64,000 nucleotides of DNA from Chaenocephalus aceratus (lineage: Eukaryota > Chordata > Actinopteri > Perciformes > Channichthyidae), in NCBI GenBank assembly GCA_023974075.1, contig CM043798.1:6670173-6734172 (forward strand), read 5' to 3'. The translations under genes were made by a program, and so were the position numbers. Positions 19,402 through 33,924 of this stretch are shown here, piece by piece. Each line of letters begins with the position of its first letter. The first letter of the stretch is position 1. A model generated the notes under the pieces. It saw only the letters and a list, made by a program, of their open reading frames with translations. It did no database searches and was not told the origin of the DNA.

Positions 19402-20940
19402 ACTCAGCCGTTTTATTTTGTAACCCTTTAGGGGAGAGATTTAAATTGAGTTTATCTCCAGTTGCTGATTTATTGTGATTACAGCGACACTGGAAAGTTG
19501 TGCGCCACCTTTGGGTTGTACTCTGAATCAGTGTGTTGGTGAAGAGTTGCTCACTACAGAAACAGAAGAACTGTGCAAAGAACGCATCTCTGAGGAGGGT
19601 TTGACATTTTGCGTGTACCTCGTTGCCGGGGCAACAGTGGTGTGAAGAGGAACAGCAGTTTTTGGGGATTCCTGCTGTGCAGAGGACAACGTGTGTCTGC
19701 TGATTGTAGCACATTGATCCAGAGGTGCCTTCCCCCTCAGGACATCCCAGTGCAAGAGTTTCATTGATCCAATTGACTACAGCTGCAGAGGACAACGCAT
19801 TACTGACTGTTCACATTATGACAAGATCTTGAGACAGGCTGGTCTCAGACGGTTCAGACTCTGAAGAAATGATGCGATGATTTGACAGCATAACTGTGCA
19901 AGAGTTTTCCAGAGGGTGGTGTAGAACAATAGGGTTAGTGTTTGAGAAGGAAGGCTGATTGTTTAAACGATGGTCTGGAATACTGAAAAGATTAAAGTTT
20001 AATATCCTTGTTTGGCAAACAAGACATCTGATTATTAGGTCACACATAATAATTTAGACATATAAACTAACTATGAGTAAAGGGATGAATGGAGTTCATA
20101 TCCTAGGGAGGGTTAGTTAGGTTGCGAATACTTCGCAGGGTATTTGCTAATGTATTTTGAAGAACAAATAACAAGGACACAAGTCCAATTTTGTTTTGTT
20201 TTTAGATTAAATTGTCCGTTACCAAAACTGTTCACCTTGTGTCTAGATTTGGACTTTGATGGTAAGGGAGTATTTAGGCTTATTTTTATACATCTGACAT
20301 TTTAAAATATGTTGGCTATTCACTAGATAGACATTGGTTAAGAACTTTTCTGAAGATTGAATATTTGTTCCATTTCTACATATTCCTATTTAAAAAGTAA
20401 TTTTAGAGTAAAGAAGGCTGATGCTGAAATGGGAAATAATGTGGGGCCTTCAATCACCCATTGTAAGGGTGCATATTATTGTGACCAATAGGGAGGAGGG
20501 GTCACTCGACCCACCCTGCAGTGGGTTTTAAAATCTTACTTGCAGCTTCACAGGAAGCGCACGGCACCAGATTATGAGTTTAGAAGACTAGCGTCACCAC
20601 CTCCTAATGGACATTAATTTAGTTAGTAATTAACTGACATTTAGAGATGTTAAAAAGTAAAAACATACCTACCATGAGGGATAATTCCTAAGTTCAGCTA
20701 CAAACCATTGATGAAATTACTTCTGTTTTTAGGTCCTTGATAAAGGAAGGAGTGATTGTTACATGTTCGGACACCCAGGGTTCCACGCACGGTTAAAGAC
20801 GTTAACATTGTTTTTTAGGTATACCAGAATTGAAGATACATGGGTATAGTGACCGATGAAGAGCTACACAGGTCGTAGTAGAGTTTTGATTCAAGATAAT
20901 AATTGTGTGCACAAGTTTCTGAAATAGATCTATTGGACAT
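19402..20940. other. No supported gene; possible decayed retroelement
   Basis: Minus-strand ORFs at 19322-19795 and 19811-20047 show no domain. The pol-like trace near 20730-20800 is short and followed by stops. Confidence 0.35.
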
Positions 20941-20946
20941 TTTGAT

Positions 20947-21207
20947 GTGGATTATATGTGGATGAACTGCAGTGGTGTACAATGGGGAAGTGACATTTTT
21001 TGGCTAGACACTTTTCAGGGAATGTGGGAAACGGCTGTTCCAATGAGGGGTTGGAGATATCTTGAACATTATAGTTGTAAATGTGAATTAATAAATGATG
21101 GCGCTCCATATATACATATTTATATAGACGGAGGATGCTGGCCTGTGCTGGAAGATCGGAGTCTCTGCAGAGCACGACACATGGCCAAAAAGACTGAGAC
21201 CAACTGA
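20947..21207 (+). CDS. Unrecognised 86-aa ORF
   Basis: An ATG-initiated frame rich in tryptophan and cysteine (CSGVQW, GMWETAVPMRGW) and ending in a basic tail. This composition could come from an extracellular or envelope-type protein remnant of the suspected retroelement, but nothing proves it. It may be chance. Confidence 0.2.
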   Translation: MDYMWMNCSGVQWGSDIFWLDTFQGMWETAVPMRGWRYLEHYSCKCELINDGAPYIHIYIDGGCWPVLEDRSLCRARHMAKKTETN

Positions 21208-22000
21208 CCTTTGACCCTGACCGACAGGGTAACTTGGGAAGGCACTGTCAATGACTGACTCTGAGGTGTACCTGACCAAACTTGACTTTACAACCTGACA
21301 GTGTGAGTGAGTGTATGTCTGCATCTGATCAGTGCAACTGCATGATTTAAAACAATGACTAATCAAGCATGTTTTTGGACTAACACATTATTTTTGTGTG
21401 ATAATAATGTGTGAAATGAGAGGTTTCCTAACATTCCACAAAAGGGGAAACCGCACATGTGACCCGTTTCTAATCTGCTTGATATTTCACTCCCACAAGA
21501 GGTGGCAGTTTGCAGAATGTGAAACTCAAACTATGACATTTGAGGATTCTGTTTCTTTTAGGACTGAAAGAGGGAGAGAAACACTTCATTTCACTGAAGT
21601 GTTTACTGTGGAAATAATGGATGTACATTTGGGAAAAAGGTTTGGTATTGTCTTATAATCCATTATGCAATGCTGTTGTCAGCAAAAACCGCCATATAAC
21701 CTCAGTGTAGAGCAGAAGCCAATAGCCAACCTCAGACACAGCACTTCATTCATTCACTTATTAATTCACTTATTGATTTATTCACAAGTTTAAAACAAGG
21801 GTTTAAAACAAGACATATTTGAATCATGTGAAATGGGACATACCGACAAGCTATACGAACCTTGAGAATAGAGGCCCAGACACTAAACATAAAGTATTTA
21901 CTATAAATATGATTAGCTCATCTAGAACTGGAGAGTTCATATACAGAAACATTACAACTGAACGACACCTCACACTAACCAAATACCTTAAAAGGAAATG
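21208..22000. other. No gene seen
   Basis: No recognisable domain. The ORF at 21398-21658 lacks supporting features. Confidence 0.5.
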
Positions 22001-22002
22001 AT

Positions 22003-22300
22003 GGGTTACGTATGGTATGGTAACCCTTGTTGTATAAACACAGGCAGAGCCCTCTACTGGACTCTATGGGTACTCCCCTTGATCATATCATGCAAGTATT
22101 CATCCACTGAGACTACTATAGACGTAGCCGGCCCCAGGGCAGGCCTACCGGAATGCGCACGCATCTCACCGCATAAAAGGAGGCCTCGCCTCCTGACTGT
22201 CATCCTACACTTCTCTTCAGCAAGCAGCATAGGACAGACAGGGCCCCCGAGTAGAGGGCTCCGCCTGTGTTTATATGACAAGGGTTACCATACGTAACCC
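22003..22300. repeat. DIRS terminal inverted repeat
   Basis: GGGTTACGTATGG, CCCTTGT, TATAAACACAGGCAGAGCCC and TCTAC on the left are mirrored by GTAGAGGGCTCCGCCTGTG, TTTATATGACAAGGG and TTACCATACGTAACCC on the right, with about 190 bp between. Confidence 0.85.
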
Positions 22301-22810
22301 CTCGTTATATCTCTCACAGGAGCCCCGATGTATACACGCGCTGTTGTCCCACAACAACACTGATCCATCTCACTGTCTCTGACCGGCTTTCTGGTTAGCA
22401 GCCGCTGCGCCTCACTCACCTCTCCCTCGGACGTAACCGTGGAGAAGTTGGGGCTGCGGCTGATAGAGCACACCCTGACGCGCTTACCTCGCGAAGGTGT
22501 GCTCGGAAAACAGCGCTGAGGGCTCCCACCCTCCACCCATAGGCTCACTATGCACCACCTCTCCCGAGTCCCTAAGGAGCACGGGGAGAGAGCAAATGCC
22601 CCATGTCCCACACTCAGACACACTCACCTCGTGAAGAGCGTGTATGGACTATGACGTGGAGGGCTCCCCCCTCCTGCCCCAAAGCAGGGGAAAAGAGTCC
22701 TCCAGCCCCTATGGGCCCAGTGCGCGCCACATCCGAAACGTAAGCGCATTCCGCCCCGGGAAGGGGTCAGACGCCCACTGACTCACAACCCCCCCTCCCT
22801 CAGCCACAGC

Positions 22811-23510
22811 TCATGTAGAGTGTGCACGGACCCCCGTGGGGCAGGCTCTCCCCGCCCATCCGTAGGCATGTGCAATGCACTCGCAGAGCCAGCCTGCCTG
22901 GCGTTTCTTGGACAGGGCTTTCCCGGTCTCCCCGCTCCCGAAGCACACAAACAGCTGTTCAGTGCGTCTAAGGGCAGCCGTGCGCTCCACATAACATGCG
23001 AGCGCATGCACCGGGCAGAGGAGGTGCAATTTAGCCTCCCTAGCCCCACTATGGGGTGGAAGATTAAAGCCCCCCAACTGAATAGCCTTCGACCTGAACG
23101 CACTCCTTAGACTCTTGGGCACAAAGGAGGGGTTCGGTCTGAGTGTCACCCTGCTCCGGTCACCCCGGATCAACAAGCAACTCGGGTGCACCGATAGAGC
23201 GGTTAACTCGGACACTCTTGGGTGACGTTAAGGCAATTAGCAATGCTGTCTTCCACAACAGTGCTTTCAAGGAGGAGAGCTCCAGAGGCTTAAATGGTTC
23301 TGAAACCAGAGCCTCAAGCACCAGCGGCAGGTCCCACTGCGGGGCAGAGGCGTGCACTACTGGGCGCAGCCTCCTGACTCCCCGTAAAAACCGCAACATT
23401 AGTGGCTGACTAAAGGCTGACCTGCCGTCAAATCCCTCATGGCACTGTGGAATGAGCCAGCCCTCTGTCCACCAATAACTGTAAGTACGACAAAATAGAT
23501 CCCAACTCAC
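22811..23510 (-). pseudogene. DIRS tyrosine recombinase, frameshifted
   Basis: Two overlapping frames make up one domain. The first (23510-23160) carries LRFLRGVRRLRP and WDLPLVLEALVSEPFKPL. The second (23215-22811) carries ELTALSVHPSCL, RPNPSFVPKS, LLCPVHALACYVERTAA and ends at VRAHST, the region of the conserved R-x-H of the recombinase. The frame changes at about 23215. A stop follows the VRAHST motif, so the C-terminal part with the catalytic tyrosine is not in frame. Confidence 0.85.
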
Positions 23511-23522
23511 AAGATAGGGGCT

Positions 23523-24035
23523 CTATACGCTCCTACACCATCGCTGGAATCCCAGCCACTTCGGCCTGTAACAGGCTGTGGTGTATCCCGCTCTAGCTGC
23601 CCGGATAGACTGAATAACACTATCAGACAATCTACCCTGTCTTAGCCTGTCCCTCTCTGGAGCCACGCCTGGAGAGGTTGGCCCAGAGTGGGTAACGCCC
23701 CGATTGCACCTGCCTCTTGAGACATCGCCCCCCAGAACTGGGGAAGTTCTAAGTTCTAAGTACCAAGGAGCCCCGACGCGATCCGGCGCTACTAAGATGA
23801 TTGACAGATGTTCCCGCCTCACTCTCCCCAGGAGAGGGAGAATGAGACGCAGCGGTGGAAAGGCGTAGAGCAGCTTTCTTGGCCATGGCTCGTGTGCAAA
23901 TGCCTCCCACCACCAGTCAGCTCCTGGAAGACGGTGCACCCCTTCGCTGGTTCGGCCAGCCTGTCCCTGTGAGTGCTGGTACTGGGCCGGTTCTCCGGGA
24001 CGGACCGCGTAGGCAGAGGGAGCAACGGGAGCCAT
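23523..24035 (-). pseudogene. DIRS gag / RNase H fusion frame
   Basis: The first quarter is gag-like, then EAFAHEPWPRKLLYAFPPL begins, a signature of the end of the DIRS RNase H region (VDAFAH...WP..LLYAFPP). It continues with VAPDRVGAPWYLEL. The direct joint between gag-like and RNase H sequence marks the deletion of the reverse transcriptase. Confidence 0.75.
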
Positions 24036-24850
24036 GGGGGCTCTTTACCGGCGCCTCTCTCTCTCTCTCTCTGCCTTTCCACCACCGGGCGCTCTCTCCC
24101 TTGAGGAGGGGCCTGAGGGCGAGCCAGGGGCAGAATGCGGCTGAGCTGCGCCCTCTCTTCCTCCAGGCGACTGAAACGCTGGGTGACCGAGGATATCGAC
24201 CCGAAGAGCCCTTCCGTGGAAACGGGGGGCCCCAAGGAGATCATCGCGGCCCTTCTTGGTCAGTGCGGTCAAACCTAGCCACACGTGACGCTACGCCACG
24301 GTGGCCAGGGACATCACATGGCAGGCTGCGGACCAGATTATTCATCTGGCCCACGCAGCGGTCCGAGTAATCACTCTCGTCCACAGGCGGTGGGGCGGGG
24401 ATGTCCTGCTGAGGGGTAATCAGCGACACTCCCAACACGCCAAGATTACTGGCCGCCGCCATCTGCGCTCCTAAGTGGCTGTCGCCACGTCGCCTCCACA
24501 CACCGCAAGATGTCTGGCAGGGGGGGCGAAACGAAAGCCGGCTGTGCCGGGCCGTAGAAGCCCTGACGTAGGCGGCTCACCGGCCTCGGTGGCAGTGGTG
24601 GGGGGAGTGGTAGGCCTACGCGCTCCGCCGCCATAGTCATCACCGCCGGGAAGTCCTGCCACGCAGACCTGTGCTGCTGGCCTTCCTGGCGGTCGCCGGA
24701 AGCATCAGACAACGAGGTGTCATCGTCGTCCCTCTCCCCGATGAGTGGGCCCGTCCGGTCCGCTTGCATGGCAAACACGAAGGGCATCGTGGTCCTCCAT
24801 ATCCACCACCTCGACTTCTGGGTCCTCCGCCGCCGAGACGTGACACTCCT
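23819..24850 (-). pseudogene. DIRS gag-like region, several frames
   Basis: Frames 24787-24446, 24501-24241 and 24244-23819 together resemble DIRS gag: a proline-rich stretch (GLPLPPPLPPRPVSRL), a QMNNLVRSLP motif, and a basic C-terminus with PQAPPQGRERP. Each step needs a frame change. The product would have been a nucleic-acid-binding structural protein. Confidence 0.65.
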
Positions 24851-25249
24851 CGAACTGCTCCAGCCGCTGGCGGCGGCTGAGCCGAGGGATCAAAGGGCAG
24901 GCGTTGCAGGCCGGTCTGTGAACACCGAGATGTGTGACGTAACTCTGCCCAGTAACTCTTATTTTTCTCCGTTTATATGCGTTAGCGTAACCGGTGATTG
25001 CAACCATGGGTCCGATGCTTCAATGCATGGTACACGGACCAAGGGTGGACTTGGGTTACCACCGGGTTAAATGGTCCCACCTCCGCACCAACGCGGAGCT
25101 GGTGATGGCAACATTGGGTCCGATGCATCAATTCATGGTGCCCCGACCATGAGAGGGTTTGGGGTTCCCCGGAACCAGGCAGTACCCCAGCAGGAAACAT
25201 GTTTTATGGTCAAAGGAGGAAAGAGTGATAGAACCAGGGTAAAGCTAAG

Positions 25250-25725
25250 AAAGTGTCCGACAATAGTGTCTTGTGAGGCGGCCAGAGAGTCTGTCATCTC
25301 TCGGTCCTATCCTCCAGGCAATGTGTTTCAATTCATCCATGGAAAAGGGCTGAAAATTAAAAAAGTATCCGGAAATAGTGCATCATGAGCCCGCAAGAGT
25401 CCCCTGTCAACTCCCCTTGCATTCCTCCACAGTCAGAAAAAAGTCTGAGTTAACTTTTTGGAGATCCATAGAAAAGGGGTGAAAATGAACAAAAGTATCC
25501 GAAAATAGTGCCTCATAATGCGAGTAGAGTCCCCTGTCAACTCCCCTTGCATTCCTCCAGACTCAGAAAAAGTCTGAGTTAACTTTTTGGAGATCCATAG
25601 AAAAGGGGTGAAAATGAAAAAAAGAATCCGAAAATAGTGCCTCATAATGCGGGTAGAGTCCCCTGCCAACTCCCCTTGCATTCCTCCAGACTCAGAAAAG
25701 GTCTGAAATTGATGAATGACAGAGA
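25250..25725. repeat. About 130-bp tandem repeat, four copies
   Basis: GAGTCCCCTGTCAACTCCCC, TTGCATTCCTCCA, GAAAAAGTCTGAGTTAAC and TTTTGGAGATCCATAGAAAA recur with starts near 25378, 25507 and 25637. A more diverged first copy lies at about 25250 and the last copy is truncated. It adjoins the 5' end of the DIRS element. Confidence 0.85.
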
Positions 25726-26098
25726 AGGGGAGGCTTGGTTTCCCCTCTCCGTTGTAAGTTACAACGGGGGAGTGGAAAAGTGTCCGGGGCCTCGGCCCGA
25801 AGCGCCGAAGTGTTGAGCTTTGGTGAGCCCCTTCTCCTTTGGCACTTCATTTTTGATTATTTTAAGATATAATTGATCGTTTTCTTTACTTTTTTCTTCT
25901 TTCCACGGGTGGGGGCGCATGGCAGGCCGCCTATGAGCTCCCAAATTCGGCCTGGAACCTCCAGGATTTGTGGGATAAGCGTCTTAAACTGACAAAGTCA
26001 CCCAGAAATGTAACTTTTATAGCCCAAACATATATAATACAAATACATTTAAATAGTAAAAGGTACAATTGTGCTCCGAATTACCCGGAATTTGATTT
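25726..26098. other. No gene seen
   Basis: No ORF or repeat boundary that I can support. Confidence 0.5.
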
Positions 26099-26104
26099 AT
26101 ATAG

Positions 26105-26447
26105 TACGGAGCCCTGGAGGGTTTACAGAGAGAAAAATAAATAAAACGTGGCCACGCTTTAGTAACTCGTGCGCACGCTTTAGTAACTCGTGCGCACGAG
26201 TTACTAAAGCGTGGCCTCGTTTTGTGTGTGTGTGGGCATTTGTTTATGATAGTATCGTTCGTTCCGGTGCACTCCGGCAGGACTATAGCACATCGAGATT
26301 AAGATTAAACGAATTTCTTTCACTTGGGAATACACATATAACTATGGAGAACCAGATTTGTGTAAATTACTGTTCGTGGTAATTTGAAAACAAATGCCGG
26401 GGGTGTCGGACACACCGAACACGCACACACAGAGCGGAGCTGAGCGT

Positions 26448-26516
<69 letters not shown>

Positions 26517-27232
26517 GAACACACACACACAGAGCGGAGCTGAGCGCACACACACACACACAGCATGCGCCCCGGTGACAGGACATATCCTTCATAAAAC
26601 GAGGGGGAATACTCTGGTAGTTCGATGTGTGTAGAGGTGTGTGTGGTTAAACGTAGCAGCCTCGATCTCTATTCAGCGGTTCTAATGAAGGGCAACGCAG
26701 TGAAGTAAACAGTAAAAGGCACCGCTCTTTGCACCTGGTGCTGCTCTTCTCAGATTCTGCTGAATTACACATTACTGCCTCCAGTGCCCTGTACGACGAA
26801 GCCAGTTCAACAGACCCTGGATATGTTTGATTTACCCGGCTTAACTAACCCTAACAAACGCGATGTCGCTAAGCGGTCCTACGAAGCTGGTTATTAACTC
26901 AGCAAATCAACCAGGGTTTCTCTGTCCGGCTGAGAGCGCGTTCACGTGAAAGGGACGGGGTTACCAACATTTGACCAATCACAAACATGGAGACGCGTGC
27001 TGACAGCGCAGCGTCATACTTCATGAATGAATAGTGTAAATAGCAAATCCTGCTTCGTAGTACAGGCCACTGGTGCCACAGAGATTTCATAAAGTGAAGG
27101 ATGTTTTCCTTCTATAAAACAGCTGTGGGCAGCAGCAGATTCTGTGAGTCACGGACAGGAATCCCTCAATTTAAATAAAACGTGGCCACGTTTTATTTAT
27201 TTTTCTCTCAATGAACCCTCCAGGGCTCCGTA
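26105..27232. mobile_element. DNA element with about 50-bp inverted ends and 6-bp TSD
   Basis: The left end TACGGAGCCCTGGAGGGTT continues with AGAGAAAAATAAATAAAACG and TGGCCACG. The right end is its near-exact reverse complement. ATATAG flanks both ends (26099-26104 and 27233-27238). Length is 1128 bp, with no transposase. A second palindrome built on ACGAGTTACTAAAGCGTGG lies at 26155-26215. The interior contains a CA microsatellite and a repeated GAGCGGAGCTGAGCG block. I cannot assign a superfamily. Confidence 0.8.
26446..26515. repeat. CA microsatellite
   Basis: A long CA run, flanked on both sides by copies of a CACACAGAGCGGAGCTGAGC block. ORFs across it are repeat artefacts. Confidence 0.95.
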
Positions 27233-27238
27233 ATATAG

Positions 27239-29030
27239 CCCCATGATAGTGAATACAAATCATTTTCATGGGAAAAAGTGTTAAAACGCCTGATTAAAGC
27301 ATATGCAGGACCCCAGTGAGCTCCAGACTATGTGCATTGCGTTAGGGAACCATATTAATGATAAAATAAATGATTTAAATGCAAAAATAATGATTACAAA
27401 TCATTTTTAGGGGGACAACTGTGGAGAGGAGCCTGAAAATGATTCTCCAGCACCCCGGAGAAGCAGGCTGTGAGACCCACAGAGCGCACCCAGAGGACAG
27501 GCTGCTTCATCTCACTTTATAACCCAGGAAAGGAGCTCGAATCGTGGGTACATGAGTGTTAAAAGTGCATTAAACTGATTTAATTCAACAGCCGGTGATA
27601 TGGACAGAAATCTGTCCATTTCGTCCACATTTGACTCACGAAATGGACAAGAAACTGTCCATTTCGTCCACATTCGACTGGTGAAATGTACAAGAAGGTA
27701 AAAACAGCAGAGTAACTGCTGTTAGGGTCTCAGACTCACAGGCACTTATGCAGAGATCCAGGGTGATGCACATGGCTTTTCTACCCAGCAATAAGTCTCT
27801 GAAAGGCGGACAAAAGTGGTGTGCGGGCTGCGAGACCCACAGAGCGCACCCAGAGAGCTCCTCACAGCACATGGCTCTTGCACCCAGAGGACAGGCTGCT
27901 TCATCTCACTTTATAACCCAGGAAAGGAGCTTGAATCGTGGGTAAACATTGTTTAATTGTTTAAGTGTTTTTAAATGTGTGGAACAGTGTTTTGTCACTT
28001 TCAAAACTCTCCCGTCATTGACCGGAGAAATTTGGTCGATGTTGTATTCAATCTTACCGTTAATATTCCAGAGAGACGAAGTACGTAAAATGACCGGAGT
28101 GATCCCATGTTAATTTTGTCCCAAAACCGGAGCATTCCCTCACCCTTGGTCGATTTTGCTGATTGACATCTCTTTCTAACCGTCAGAGCCAATGGAATCG
28201 AGGGAAAGTTCCACATACACACACAGCTTATCAAATAAGGAGTGAGGGAGATGCGTAGAAAAACCGGAAGCTGCGCTAACCTCTGGTGGCTACCATTAGC
28301 AGTTAATTTTTCTTCTCCGATTTTTGCATAAAAATGGAATTATGGATTATCAATACTTTTTCAAAGTGACAGACACATTGCTATAACCTATGGATTAACC
28401 TTCAGTTTCGTTTTTTCTCGTTTTAATGCCATTGAACACGACTTTTGATCAGAATAACAGCTAAGGTGAGCATATCTCCGTGTTTTGCTACCTAAAGCTA
28501 CTCGTGTGTTTTCTATATTTGCTTCCCCTGTCACGAGTTCTGATCGCTCAGTGATGATCCTTATATTTCTATAATCTGTGGAGGATGTTATCTAAGCTTG
28601 TTTGTGCAGATCCAATAAGTATATCGATCAGTGTAGCTAGAGTTCTATGCTAACGGCCTTAAGATTGTTTCGCTCGTAGCTAATTCAGAGGCTCGGCGCT
28701 AGCTTTGTGGGTTTAAAAAAAAAAAAAAGATCAGTTAGCTGAGTTTCTTCCCATTACATGGATATAAACAACAGTTTATTGAAAATGAAGATGCCCTCAG
28801 ACGCTGTTTCCTGCAGATGACACGTTTTTCCCTCCGGTATCGGGGGTGCGGTGTAGAAGAGGTTAAACAGCACTGTCTGTGATATTACCTTCATTCAGCT
28901 TTAGGACACTGACTCTAACAAGAATAAACTTGGCTTGCAACACGCTGAATTAATGCTCTGAATTTTAATCGAGAACCTGTTCATCTCTCCGTATTGAATG
29001 TTTTTTGCCATGTTGGCATGACTTTAGAGA
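27239..29030. other. No gene; contains an interrupted direct repeat
   Basis: CACAGAGCGCACCCAGAG with GACAGGCTGCTTCATCTCAC and TTTATAACCCAGGAAAGGAG occurs at about 27477-27548. It recurs at 27838-27945, where an extra 37 bp or so (GAGCTCCTCACAGCACATGG and following) is inserted. GTCCATTTCGTCCACATT repeats at 27613 and 27657. No coding potential is evident. Confidence 0.6.
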
Positions 29031-29059
29031 TGGTATTGTCTGTTGGTCAGTTGTTGGGT

Positions 29060-29305
29060 CAACTTTCCTCCAGACTGAAATATCTCAACTTTTTGGTTGG
29101 ATCGCAGTTAGATTCAGTCGAATATTCTTTGTCCCCTGGGGATGCATTGTAATGACTGAAGTATCCCAATAAGTAATGCATATGACATGTTTTCTTTACA
29201 TCCAGGAGGGGCTCTGTAAGGAAGTGGCAGATTTTTTCCGGCTGTGTATTTTCAAATTCTAGCGCACTCGAGCTGGTTTCTCCAAAATTACCTACCCCAC
29301 CTTTA
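29060..29305. repeat. Interspersed fish repeat ending like the TTAA element
   Basis: TCCAGACTGAAATATCTCAA begins a common teleost repeat. The end (GAGGGGCTCTGTAAGGAAG, then AAAATTACCTACCCCACCTTTAA) matches the right end of the element at 40922-41859. A left end is not seen nearby. Confidence 0.65.
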
Positions 29306-29933
29306 AGTGTTGCCTTTGTTAACGCCAGAATATTAAAACAATGTATCGTCCTCACATCGGTGGTATTCATGATCAAGACATTTAGGTGTGAAGTAGCATA
29401 ATTGTTCTTTATATACTCTAAGTTAGGTTATTCTCAGTGTTATTAACTAAATGCACATGCAATGGCAAACAGGATGTTTTGATCTGCATATGTAAAATGA
29501 CAACAAAACATACTTAGAATTTTTACTTTTTATTTTCCAATTCATTTCTATATACCTTTTCACACTTGTCTTTTGAGATGTTACCATACATGCATTCATA
29601 TTTTGTTTCACAGTGGTGTACAAATGGAAATGACAATGTTTCAAAAGAAAGGGGAATTAAAGTTCCACAGTTAAAATACATTCAATAAAAAAGGATAACA
29701 GCAACAATAGCAATAATTAATCAGTGCATAGGATATTCATATCCTGAGATAAATACAGATAAATAAGCAATGAGTTTAAAAATTAATATTTCAGCTGTTG
29801 TAACCCTAGTAGCAGGTGATTTAATGCTCTGAGTGGTGCTAAGAGTAGAAAAATGCTGGATAAAAGCAGTCCAATTAACTCTGTTTCCTTCATCCTCATT
29901 CAAGGTGGTCATATGAACAACATATAAAGTAGT
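29306..29933. other. 3' flank of the MMP13-like gene
   Basis: AT-rich sequence downstream of the stop codon, probably including the 3' UTR. I assign no polyadenylation site. Confidence 0.4.
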
Positions 29934-32712
<2,779 letters not shown>

Positions 32713-32757
32713 GTCTTCGCTTCGTTCTCGAGTGTAGTTTGTGTTACTGTGCAGCTG

Positions 32758-32764
32758 TTTTATA
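32758..32764 (-). promoter_or_regulatory. TATA box of the MMP13-like gene
   Basis: TATAAAA on the minus strand, about 46 bp ahead of the ATG. Confidence 0.8.
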
Positions 32765-32818
32765 GGCTGAGGACTTCAGAGCGACAGGGCGCGTTGAGCA
32801 ACTACGTCCTTCAGTGAT

Positions 32819-32825
32819 TGACTCA
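32819..32825. promoter_or_regulatory. AP-1 site (TGACTCA)
   Basis: An exact palindromic AP-1 consensus about 55 bp upstream of the TATA box. Collagenase-type MMP promoters are known for an AP-1 site in this position, bound by Fos/Jun. Confidence 0.75.
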
Positions 32826-32847
32826 ATATTCCTTTTATGGTTAGGAG

Positions 32848-32854
32848 AGGAAGT
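32848..32854. promoter_or_regulatory. PEA3/ETS site (AGGAAGT)
   Basis: It lies about 23 bp further upstream of the AP-1 site. The paired AP-1 and PEA3 arrangement is the classic inducible module of MMP1 and MMP13 promoters. Confidence 0.6.
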
Positions 32855-32879
32855 TGTGCTTTGATTGCTAAACAATGCA

Positions 32880-33665
32880 CCGTGAGTCTGATGAAATAAC
32901 ATTTGTATTTGGATGTTATTTATGGGAATTGTATTGGTGGGAAAATAATATTATAACTATCACATAAACTTGCCATACAACTTTATCTGTGTATTATCTC
33001 CTGATTCACTTGCAGATTTAGTTTTAAAATGAGTTTTATTTTTCATCATTTTGTTTTTGCATGTAAAGTTCATAACAAACAGATTTATACTCCTGAATTT
33101 CCCCACGGGGAACAAAGTAAAGGTCAATTTTATCTTATCCTATAAACAATTTTTTTTTTCCTGGAGCCACTTAACAAAAACAACCAAAAATGATAACCCT
33201 ATATAACATGCTTCTAAAAACATATAATATGATGTTCTCAAAGGTTGAATAAAATGCTGAATTAATTGTTTTTAGGGCGCCAACAACATGGATACGTTTT
33301 ACAGCAGTGATTGCCATTCAGTATTTGACTGATGACCATTTATTTTTCATTAAGAGTCATTCATTATGCTGTGCTGTTATGTGTATTCATTATTTTGGCC
33401 TTAAACATTATTCCTAGTACCCATTGGGTTTATGAATACATTCACGTTTATTTAATAACACATAATTGAGTGTTCTATTGCAAAGAAAGCCTGAGGGTTT
33501 TTTCACTTAATAGAGGAACGTTTTGAGTCAGCTCCATGTAGTTATTTTCCATCCAGATCATTCTCTAATAATCGTCACCCACTGTGTACACCAATGTTAG
33601 TGGGAAGCTACATTTTTGTAACTCTTATGAAATAGTGGACAAGGAGGAGCAGTAATGTCTCTCAC
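32880..33665. other. Intergenic, no gene seen
   Basis: AT-rich spacer between the MMP13-like promoter and the duplicated block. Confidence 0.5.
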
Positions 33666-33924
33666 AATGTTTTTCTCAGGCAAATCGATCAACACTAGTA
33701 TAGGAAGTCACATTTAGAGAGAATGAAAAGGTTGCAAAAAAACCATGTCACAATGAAGCAGAAGGTAGAAACGCAGAAAACATTTAATTATTTGTGGTTT
33801 ATCTTTAAAAGAAATGTATCATCCATCACATATGGAGTATAACATAAAAACAAAGGCATGCAGTTGCAGCAATACAATAATAATATCAACAATAAAATCA
33901 AACACAACAGGGGCCTTTACATAC

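Larger units (their letters stand above)
22003..25170 (-). mobile_element. Internally deleted DIRS-like tyrosine-recombinase retrotransposon
   Basis: Reading from high to low coordinates: gag-like frames (about 24850-23820), the tail of RNase H (23980-23530) and a tyrosine recombinase (23510-22811). The usual reverse transcriptase between gag and RNase H is absent. An inverted repeat with GGTTACGTATGGTAACC-type ends (22003-22058 and 22250-22300) lies at the 3' end. Related inverted and direct motifs (GTGATTGCAACCATGGGTCC, GTGATGGCAACATTGGGTCC) lie at the 5' end, 24990-25160. Such terminal repeats and the lack of DDE integrase are typical of DIRS elements. Several frameshifts show it is inactive. 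Confidence 0.85.

Noticed and set aside
19322..19795. A 157-codon minus-strand ORF rich in Cys and His
   Set aside because: It starts inside ordinary flanking sequence, runs into the end of a hAT element, and shows no domain or splice context.
22783..24846. Plus-strand ORFs in the GC-rich region
   Set aside because: They are opposite the DIRS frames. The minus-strand translations match known domains and the plus-strand ones do not.
26320..26595. Cys-Val and Thr-His repeat ORFs (also at 35182-35531 and 60808-61023)
   Set aside because: These are translations of CA/TG microsatellites.
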